Below are positions 57,916 through 64,000 of a stretch of DNA of 64,000 nucleotides, piece after piece. Position 1 is the first letter of the stretch; each line of letters opens with the position of its first letter. The translations under genes were made by a program, and so were the position numbers. The DNA is from CAJCJE01 sp963818685 (GTDB lineage Bacteria > Actinomycetota > Actinomycetes > Mycobacteriales > Pseudonocardiaceae): the NCBI GenBank assembly GCA_963818685.1, contig CAWFTJ010000006.1, positions 186,001 to 250,000 on the forward strand, in the 5' to 3' direction. The notes below the pieces were generated by a model. It did no database searches. It had not been told where the DNA came from and was given only the letters and a program-made list of their open reading frames with translations.

Positions 57916-58851
57916 CTACCGGAGCGCGTCGGCCGGCCGGACCTCCCAGATCGTCCACAGTGGACGGTAGCCCTGGCGTGGCCAGAACACCGACGAGAGC
58001 GGATTCGCCGGGTTGTAGTAGAGGTAGCTGCCGACGGCCCGCTGCCGGGCCAGATCGTGGTGTGCGACGGCCATCAGCTGCCGGCCGAGTCCGCTGCCCC
58101 GCGCGCCGGGCAGCACGGACACCGTGTTCACGTAGCCCCACCGGCCGACCGGGACCGGAAACCGGACGGACGAGCCGAGGGCCCCGTCCGTGACCCAGCA
58201 CTCGGCGACGCCGACCGCGATCCCGTCCCGCTCGATGATCCACACGGGATCCTGCTGGTCGAGGTGGTAGCGAAGCGCGGCGCGCTTGAGTTCGGCCGCG
58301 TCCGCGCGCGGCATCGTGCCGCCCAGGTTCGCCGAGTAGGCCAGTTCGGCCATGGCGATCTCGGTGGCCACGGCCAGATCCTCGGCACGCGCCCTGCGCA
58401 CGGTCACGCCGGGAGCCAGCCGGGGCACCGGTGTGCCGCCTCGGCCGGGTTGGCGAACCGCGAGGACGGTCATCGGTACGAAACCGTGACCGAGCAGCAC
58501 CCGGCTCACCGTCACGTCCCTGCTCGGCCAGGTGACCACGCAGGACGAGTCCGCGCCGAGCCGGGCGCGGTCCAGCAGCCCGCGCCACGCGCGCAGCAGC
58601 GCGTCCACCCCCACGTCCGCGTGCTCGCCGACCAACGGGAACAGCTCCCACACCTGCCGCGCCGACCACAGGCTCGGCAGGGTGCCTTCCGGATTGCTGA
58701 TCCGCAGCAGCGTTCCCGCGACCCGCCGCCCGTCCGCGAGCGCGGCGGTCAGCACCTCGCCCTGCGGGATCGGCGTCATGTCCGGCAGCAGCTCGTCCAG
58801 GGCCGCGAACCGGGCGCGCTGCGCCGCGCGCAGGTTGGTCGCGACGGTCAC
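57916..58851 (-). CDS. GNAT-family acetyltransferase
   Basis: A 311-residue protein. The C-terminal half has the acetyl-CoA loop VLPGARGSGLGRQLMAVA and the following strand SYLYYN; the N-terminal 170 residues look like a second, degenerate GNAT unit. GTG 58,851 overlaps the methyltransferase stop (GTGA). The acceptor is unknown. Confidence 0.85.
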   Translation of the reverse strand: MTVATNLRAAQRARFAALDELLPDMTPIPQGEVLTAALADGRRVAGTLLRISNPEGTLPSLWSARQVWELFPLVGEHADVGVDALLRAWRGLLDRARLGADSSCVVTWPSRDVTVSRVLLGHGFVPMTVLAVRQPGRGGTPVPRLAPGVTVRRARAEDLAVATEIAMAELAYSANLGGTMPRADAAELKRAALRYHLDQQDPVWIIERDGIAVGVAECWVTDGALGSSVRFPVPVGRWGYVNTVSVLPGARGSGLGRQLMAVAHHDLARQRAVGSYLYYNPANPLSSVFWPRQGYRPLWTIWEVRPADALR

Positions 58852-59636
58852 GCCAACTCGCAGCGGAAGATCGCGGTGCCAGGGAACAGCCGTCCGCGCA
58901 ACGGACTCCACTGCCCCCACTCCTGCTCATGACCTGCCGGCCATTCCGGCTCGATCAGGTCGCGCAGCACCATGCCGGCGCCGTTGATGGCCCGGACGAA
59001 GTCACCGAGCGTGCGGTGGTGCTCCACGTAGGTGGCCGCGCCGTCGCCGTCCACCTCGACATAGGGCGTCCGGTCGAAATAGGACTGCGCGACGACCAGC
59101 CCGTCCGGTCCGGGATCGTCCGGGAAGATCCAGCGCAGCGGATGCGTGACCGCGAAGACGAACCTCCCGCCCGGCCGCAGCACCCGCGCCACCTCGGCCA
59201 GCACGGCGCCGACATCCGCGACGAACGGGATCGCACCGAACGCCGAGCACGCGTGGTCGAACGAATGGTCCGCGAAGGGCAACTGGTCGGCGCTCGCCTG
59301 CACCAGCGGCACGTCGATGCCGGAGACCTCGTTGCCGCGCAGCGCGTGCGCGAGCATGCCGGCGGAAAGATCGAGGGCGACCGGGTGCGCGCCCTGACTC
59401 GCCAGCCAGCGCGCGCACGGCGCCGACCCGCAGCCAACCTCCAAGATCGACAGTCCTCGGACGTCACCGAGCAGGTGCGCGTCGGCCTCCCGAAGTCGCT
59501 CAGGGCACCACACGAAGTCCGAGACACCCAGGAACTCGCCGTGTTCGGCGTGGTAGTCGTCGGCGTCCGCGTCCCACCAGGCCCTGCTGGCCAGCCGCGA
59601 CTCGCTCGCGTCGACCGACCGCTTGGTGATCCCCAC
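58848..59636 (-). CDS. SAM-dependent methyltransferase
   Basis: A 262-residue class I enzyme. Motif I ILEVGCGSAPCARWLASQG, then ALDLSAGMLAHA, and SFDHACSAFGAIPFV; the post-I segment ends with VLRPGGRFVFAV. GTG 59,636 is chosen because the protein becomes family-like from there (VGITKRSVDASESRLAS). It is co-transcribed with the GNAT gene. Confidence 0.85.
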   Translation of the reverse strand: MGITKRSVDASESRLASRAWWDADADDYHAEHGEFLGVSDFVWCPERLREADAHLLGDVRGLSILEVGCGSAPCARWLASQGAHPVALDLSAGMLAHALRGNEVSGIDVPLVQASADQLPFADHSFDHACSAFGAIPFVADVGAVLAEVARVLRPGGRFVFAVTHPLRWIFPDDPGPDGLVVAQSYFDRTPYVEVDGDGAATYVEHHRTLGDFVRAINGAGMVLRDLIEPEWPAGHEQEWGQWSPLRGRLFPGTAIFRCELA

Positions 59637-59807
59637 CGTGCCCAGCGCACGCTCCGCGCTCGGCGCCACCTCGCTGCGCTCGGAGCTTGAGCGCAACGCA
59701 CCCTGTTCTTGTTGGTTCGCTCCGCAGGCTCCGCTCACGTGGGATGGATCACCGTCAGCCGCGACGACTTGGTCCGCTGCCACGTTGCTCCCTTCGAGCA
59801 CCTGGGT

Positions 59808-59837
59808 TTGCTACCCGATGTCAAACCCGCGTACGAT
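59808..59837 (+). promoter_or_regulatory. Probable rpsA promoter
   Basis: TTGCTA at 59,808 and TACGAT at 59,832 are 18 bases apart, about 205 bases before the rpsA start. The remaining 405-base gap (59,637-60,041) holds a leader of about 195 bases in which I see no clear structure. Confidence 0.45.
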
Positions 59838-60041
59838 ACCGCTCGCGCAGTGGGTTCAATGCTGCCCGCGGTTCCGCCCGTCGGGAATCGGGTGGCCCTC
59901 GTCTTCGTTGACATAGTCCGTGCGGACCTCGTCAGGGCAAGACTGGCACGGCTCCGCAGGTCATTGGATCCTTCGCGCAGCATGGAGCACGACGTAAACA
60001 GCCAACCCACAACACCAATCCGTACCGGAGCAACCCACCTA

Positions 60042-61532
60042 ATGTCCACCGACACCACCATCGTCCCGCAGCAAGCGAAAGCCGCACCGGCGCAGGTCGC
60101 GATCAATGACATCGGGACGGAGGAGGACTTCCTCGCCGCCATCGACAAGACCATCAAGTACTTCAACGATGGTGACATCGTCGAGGGCACCATCGTCAAG
60201 GTCGACCGTGACGAGGTGCTGCTCGATATCGGCTACAAGACCGAGGGCGTCATTCCCTCGCGCGAACTGTCGATCAAGCACGACGTCGACCCGGCTGAAG
60301 TGGTCAGCGTCGGTGATGAGGTCGAGGCCCTTGTCCTGCAGAAGGAGGACAAAGAGGGTCGGTTGATCCTGTCCAAGAAGCGCGCCCAGTACGAGCGCGC
60401 GTGGGGCACGATCGAGGGGCTCAAGGAGAAGGACGAGCCGGTCAAGGGCACCGTCATCGAGGTGGTCAAGGGTGGCCTGATCCTCGACATCGGGCTGCGT
60501 GGCTTCCTGCCAGCGTCCCTTGTCGAGATGCGTCGCGTGCGTGACCTCCAGCCCTACGTCGGCCGCGAGCTCGAAGCCAAGATCATCGAGCTGGACAAGA
60601 ACCGCAACAACGTGGTCCTGTCCCGTCGCGCCTGGCTGGAGCAGACCCAGTCCGAGGTCCGCAGCGAGTTCCTCAACCAGCTGCAGAAGGGCCAGGTCCG
60701 CAAGGGCGTCGTGTCCTCGATCGTCAACTTCGGTGCGTTCGTGGACCTCGGCGGCGTCGACGGTCTCGTGCACGTGTCCGAGCTGTCCTGGAAGCACATC
60801 GACCACCCGAACGAGGTTGTCGAGGTCGGCCAGGAGGTCACCGTCGAGGTGCTCGACGTCGACATGGAGCGCGAGCGCGTCTCCCTGTCGCTGAAGGCGA
60901 CCCAGGAAGACCCGTGGCGCCAGTTCGCCCGCACCCACGCGATCGGCCAGATCGTGCCGGGCAAGGTCACCAAGCTGGTTCCGTTCGGCGCGTTCGTCCG
61001 GGTGGACGAGGGCATCGAGGGCCTTGTGCACATCTCCGAGCTGGCCGAGCGCCACGTGGAGATCCCGGAGCAGGTCGTGCAGGTCAACGACGACGTCATG
61101 GTCAAGGTCATCGACATCGACCTGGACCGTCGCCGGATCTCGCTGTCCCTGAAGCAGGCCAACGAGGGCTTCACCCCGGACACCGAGTTCGACCCGACCC
61201 AGTACGGCATGTCGGCCGAGTACGACGACCAGGGCAACTACATCTACCCCGAGGGCTTCGACCCGGAGACCCAGGAGTGGCAGGAAGGCTTCGACAAGCA
61301 GCGCGAGGAGTGGGAGCGGCAGTACGCCGAGGCGCACACCCGCTACGAGCAGCACATGAAGCAGATCGTGAAGGCCGCAGAGGCCGACGCGGAAGCCGGT
61401 GCGGCCGAGGCCCAGACCGGCAACTACTCCTCCTCCGCCGAGGAGGCGCCGGCCGCCGCCCAGTCCGGTGGCACGCTCGCCAGCGACGAGCAGCTCGCCG
61501 CGCTGCGGGAGAAGCTCTCCGGTGGTGTCTGA
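60042..61532 (+). CDS. rpsA: 30S ribosomal protein S1
   Basis: A 496-residue RNA-binding protein with four S1 domains, beginning near VEGTIVKVDRDEVLLDIGYK, VKGTVIEVVKGGLILDIGLR, RKGVVSSIVNFGAFVDLGG and VPGKVTKLVPFGAFVRVDEG. The C-terminal 110 residues are acidic and low in structure, typical of actinobacterial S1. It helps mRNA bind to the small subunit. ATG 60,042 has CGGAG 12 bases upstream. A strong terminator follows. Confidence 0.97.
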   Translation: MSTDTTIVPQQAKAAPAQVAINDIGTEEDFLAAIDKTIKYFNDGDIVEGTIVKVDRDEVLLDIGYKTEGVIPSRELSIKHDVDPAEVVSVGDEVEALVLQKEDKEGRLILSKKRAQYERAWGTIEGLKEKDEPVKGTVIEVVKGGLILDIGLRGFLPASLVEMRRVRDLQPYVGRELEAKIIELDKNRNNVVLSRRAWLEQTQSEVRSEFLNQLQKGQVRKGVVSSIVNFGAFVDLGGVDGLVHVSELSWKHIDHPNEVVEVGQEVTVEVLDVDMERERVSLSLKATQEDPWRQFARTHAIGQIVPGKVTKLVPFGAFVRVDEGIEGLVHISELAERHVEIPEQVVQVNDDVMVKVIDIDLDRRRISLSLKQANEGFTPDTEFDPTQYGMSAEYDDQGNYIYPEGFDPETQEWQEGFDKQREEWERQYAEAHTRYEQHMKQIVKAAEADAEAGAAEAQTGNYSSSAEEAPAAAQSGGTLASDEQLAALREKLSGGV

Positions 61533-61574
61533 TCGGAACCGTCCCTGATTAGGGGGACAACGACTCCGATAGGG

Positions 61575-61604
61575 GGATCCCGCGCCGTGTTCGGCGCGGG
61601 ATCC
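61575..61604 (+). terminator. rpsA terminator
   Basis: GGATCCCGCGCC and its complement enclose GTGTTC, followed by TCGTCGTTT. It lies 43 bases after the rpsA stop. Confidence 0.85.
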
Positions 61605-61640
61605 TCGTCGTTTCGGGGTGATCGGATTACCGTGCGCGGT

Positions 61641-62270
61641 ATGGACCGTCGATGGTGGTCGGCCGGTGTGTCGGTCGCGGCAGTCGGGCTCGTCGGCGTC
61701 CTCGCCGCGTGCGGCAGCGGTGCCGCGCCGACCAACAACCCGGCCAAGGTGCCCTCGTTCACCAGCAAGCGCGCTGCCCCCACCAGCGCCCCGCCGTTCG
61801 TCGGCACCGTCCCCGCCTCCTGCGACCCGATCGCGTCCGAGGCCGACGTCAACCAGATCATCGGCCACCCGCTGACCGGAACGTCCAACGGCATCAAGGG
61901 CGTGGCAGAGGCCGCGATCGGCCGCACCGCCCGCCTGGACTGCTACTACGGCATCCCGCCGAACCAGCCGGCAACGACCGGCGTCGTCTCCATCGGCATC
62001 GGCGGCTACGACAACGCGGCCGACGCCGCCCACCGCGTCTCCGAGACCGTGAACCAGGCGCGCGACACCGGCTATTCGTCCAGCAACGTGCAGGTCAACG
62101 GCCAGAACGCGGTGCTGCTCGCCGGTCAGCAGAACCAGGAGGTGGTGCTCTCCGCCGGCACCATCACCGTGCTGGTCACGGCCGCCAACAGCGTGGTCCA
62201 GGCAGGCAAGGCAGGCCCGCCGCTGATCCAACTGGCCGGCAAGGCGCTGACCGCCGCCCAGAAAGCCTAA
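61641..62270 (+). CDS. Secreted lipoprotein of unknown function
   Basis: A 209-residue protein. The signal segment ends in the lipobox VLAACGS. The mature part starts with a Pro/Thr-rich linker and has two cysteines (PASCDPI, RLDCYYG) that may form a disulfide, similar in layout to DUF3558-type lipoproteins. It ends tail to tail with a small minus-strand gene, overlapping 4 bases. Confidence 0.75.
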   Translation: MDRRWWSAGVSVAAVGLVGVLAACGSGAAPTNNPAKVPSFTSKRAAPTSAPPFVGTVPASCDPIASEADVNQIIGHPLTGTSNGIKGVAEAAIGRTARLDCYYGIPPNQPATTGVVSIGIGGYDNAADAAHRVSETVNQARDTGYSSSNVQVNGQNAVLLAGQQNQEVVLSAGTITVLVTAANSVVQAGKAGPPLIQLAGKALTAAQKA

Positions 62271-62512
62271 GCGGCGTTGCCCATCGCCGCGTCATCGATG
62301 GCCGGGCTCGGCACCCAGGCCCGTTCCATGGCCACCACGACCGCGCGCCTGCGCAACCCGGCCAGGCTGTGCCGGCTGCGAATCCGCACAACGGCCTGCG
62401 CGCGCCACCACGTCCTCGGTCTGGCCAACGCCTCCGCGACCTGCCGATACCGCCCGCAGTGCACAAGGCCCGGCGTCCCCAGCCGGTGCCTGCCCGCCCC
62501 ATTGCCTGCCAT
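62267..62512 (-). CDS. Small basic protein of unknown function
   Basis: An 81-residue protein rich in Arg and Ala. GGAGCAGGATCA lies just before ATG 62,512, and codon third positions are mostly G or C. A hydrophobic-basic middle (WWRAQAVVRIRSRHSLAG) is followed by an acidic end. No family is recognised. It fills the gap between the lipoprotein gene and coaE. Confidence 0.45.
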   Translation of the reverse strand: MAGNGAGRHRLGTPGLVHCGRYRQVAEALARPRTWWRAQAVVRIRSRHSLAGLRRRAVVVAMERAWVPSPAIDDAAMGNAA

Positions 62513-62621
62513 TGATCCTGCTCCTCGCGCGAAACTTGCCCAAGGATAAGTACATGACGTGCGAAAACGGGGAAACTTGCGCGGCGTGTCGGAGTTGGCA
62601 AGATCCTGACAGAATCCACTC

Positions 62622-63818
62622 ATGCTTCGGGTAGGACTGACCGGCGGAATCGGCTCCGGCAAATCGACGGTATCCGGCCGGTTGGCCGAGCACGGCGCGA
62701 GGATCATCGACGCGGACCGGATCGCCAGGGAAGTCGTCGAGCCCGGTTCGGCCGGCCTCGCCAAGGTCACCGAGGCGTTCGGCACCGGGGTGCTGGCGGC
62801 GGACGGGGCGCTGGATCGGGCCGCGCTGGCCAAGGTGGTGTTCGCGGACGACGCGGCCCGACAGAAGCTCAACGGCATCGTGCACCCGCTGATCGGCGCG
62901 CGCACCGCGGAACTCACCTCGGCCGCGCCCAAGGACGCGGTGCTCGTGCACGACGTCCCACTGCTGGTGGAGAACGGCCTCGCGCCCATGTACCACCTGG
63001 TCGTCGTGGTCGACGCACCGGTGGCCGAGCGGGTCGCGCGGCTGGCGCGCGGACGGGGCATGACCGAGGAGGAGATCCACGCGCGGATCGCGGCCCAGGC
63101 CGACGAGGCGAGGCGGCGGGACGTCGCGGACGTGTGGCTGGACAACAGCGGCACCCCGGACCAGGTGCTGGCAGCGGTGGACGCGCTCTGGTCGGACCGG
63201 CTGATCCCGTTCGAGGCGAACGTCCGGCTGCAACGCCACGCCGAGCGCGGCGCCCCCCGCATCGTCGCCTACCACCAGGACTGGCCGGCGCAGGCCGAGC
63301 GGCTGGCCGCGCGCATCCGGCTCGCCGCGGGCGCGCTCGCGCTGCGCGTCGACCACGTCGGGTCGACGGCCGTGCCCGGTCTGGCCGCTCAGGACGTGCT
63401 GGACCTCCAGGTCGCCGTCAGGTCCATGGCCGACGCGGACGACCTGGCCCAGTCGCTGATCGCGGCCGGCTTCCCGGCCGTGCCGAACGCCTCGGTCGAC
63501 CATCCGCTGCCCAGCGACCCCGACCCCGAGCACTGGGGCAGGCGCACGCACGTCAGCGCGGACCCGGCCCGCTGGGCCGACGTGCACGTGCGGGTGTTGG
63601 ACAGCCCCGGTTGGCGGTTCGCGCTGCTGTGCCGCGACTGGCTGCGCGCGGACGACACGGCCCGCGCCGAGTACGAGCAGGCCAAGCGGGCGCGGTCGGC
63701 CCAACACCACGACCGGTCCGCGCCCGTCTACGAGGCCGCCAAGAACGCCTGGCGCGACGCTGCCGAGCCGAGGGCCGGCGCGTGGGCCGAAAGCACCGGC
63801 TGGGCCCCGCCTGCCTGA
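62622..63818 (+). CDS. coaE: Dephospho-CoA kinase fused to GrpB domain
   Basis: A 398-residue fusion. Residues 1-200 are dephospho-CoA kinase (P-loop GLTGGIGSGKST, DADRIAREVV, LVHDVPLLVENG), which finishes coenzyme A. Residues about 215-390 are a GrpB/UPF0157 nucleotidyltransferase-like domain (VDHVGSTAVPGLAAQDVLDL). The same fusion is known in mycobacteria. Two copies of GAAACTTGC lie upstream near 62,534 and 62,572. Confidence 0.95.
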   Translation: MLRVGLTGGIGSGKSTVSGRLAEHGARIIDADRIAREVVEPGSAGLAKVTEAFGTGVLAADGALDRAALAKVVFADDAARQKLNGIVHPLIGARTAELTSAAPKDAVLVHDVPLLVENGLAPMYHLVVVVDAPVAERVARLARGRGMTEEEIHARIAAQADEARRRDVADVWLDNSGTPDQVLAAVDALWSDRLIPFEANVRLQRHAERGAPRIVAYHQDWPAQAERLAARIRLAAGALALRVDHVGSTAVPGLAAQDVLDLQVAVRSMADADDLAQSLIAAGFPAVPNASVDHPLPSDPDPEHWGRRTHVSADPARWADVHVRVLDSPGWRFALLCRDWLRADDTARAEYEQAKRARSAQHHDRSAPVYEAAKNAWRDAAEPRAGAWAESTGWAPPA

Positions 63819-63848
63819 CCGGCCGGACCCCGCCTGCCTGACCGGTGA

Positions 63849-64000
63849 TCAGAAGCCGCGTACCTTGCCGAAGTCGACCCGGATCGCGACCGGATGGGTT
63901 TCGGTGAAGTGCTCGACCGTGCCGTACATCCGCTCCATGCCGGCGCGGTACTTGGCCACGAACGCCGGGTTCTCGTGCGGGACGGGCACGTCGTCGACGA
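63849..64000 (-). CDS. C-terminus of a PPOX-class F420-dependent oxidoreductase
   Basis: Only the last 49 residues are in the window. They read VPHENPAFVAKYRAGMERMY and HFTETHPVAIRVDF and end GKVRGF, which resembles the end of the Rv3369-type flavin/F420 split-barrel family. The start is beyond base 64,000. The match is by eye. Confidence 0.55.
   Translation of the reverse strand, partial: VDDVPVPHENPAFVAKYRAGMERMYGTVEHFTETHPVAIRVDFGKVRGF

Noticed and set aside
60039..62231. Minus-strand open frame of 730 codons opposite rpsA
   Set aside because: The real gene is rpsA on the plus strand; this frame has no start site or family pattern.

Overview
The window is high-GC actinobacterial DNA. Starts are often GTG or TTG, and many junctions are four-base ATGA or GTGA overlaps. 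The right half holds core genes in an order like that around Mycobacterium polA: pdtaR, then polA, rpsA and the coaE-grpB fusion. F420-type enzymes and an ANTAR regulator fit an actinomycete, probably Pseudonocardiales; the order is an inference.

Positions 1-19,640 look like one end of a biosynthetic gene cluster. A leftward operon runs AKR, GH13 glycosidase, an NRPS-like condensation protein and a GT2 glycosyltransferase that leaves the window. After about 1.1 kb without a confident gene, a rightward operon starts at 6,373. It encodes two free carrier proteins, a DAO-fold FAD oxidase, a transglutaminase-like protein, a luciferase-like monooxygenase, a fused PabA-PabB aminodeoxychorismate synthase, a ketosynthase, an acyl-AMP ligase, a HemK-like methyltransferase, a short KS-like chain-length-factor protein, a DltA-like adenylation enzyme, an MFS exporter and the start of a TauD dioxygenase. 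I do not recognise the product. The parts suggest an amino-deoxychorismate-derived unit joined by an unusual amide-forming step to a carrier-bound acyl chain. This is the best candidate for an undescribed system.

Positions 19,640-21,420 are a mobile-element scar. An IS with exact 12-bp ends cuts tauD, its outer flanks do not match, and beyond it lie the C-terminal part of a tyrosine integrase, a strong hairpin and a tRNA with anticodon CAA. The cluster may therefore be part of an island integrated at that tRNA gene.

Positions 21,600-42,400 mix biotin synthase, small regulators and a trans-4-hydroxyproline catabolic operon (oxidase, 2Fe-2S protein, NAD/FAD subunit, DapA-type deaminase, epimerase). 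The operon has an XRE-cupin regulator and a divergent aminopeptidase P. The same 16-bp palindrome lies in front of both the regulator and the operon. Next come an alcohol dehydrogenase, a LysR gene, a free-standing trpF, an amidohydrolase, a BBE-type flavoenzyme, a CFA-synthase-like enzyme and a ferredoxin reductase.

Positions 42,600-64,000 are core genome: pdtaR, a livJHMGF transporter, two LLM oxidoreductases, polA, an AraC-VOC pair, rpsA, a lipoprotein gene and coaE. At least eleven genes across the window, including livM inside a complete operon, carry one-base-type frame breaks. I read most of these as consensus errors rather than real pseudogenes.
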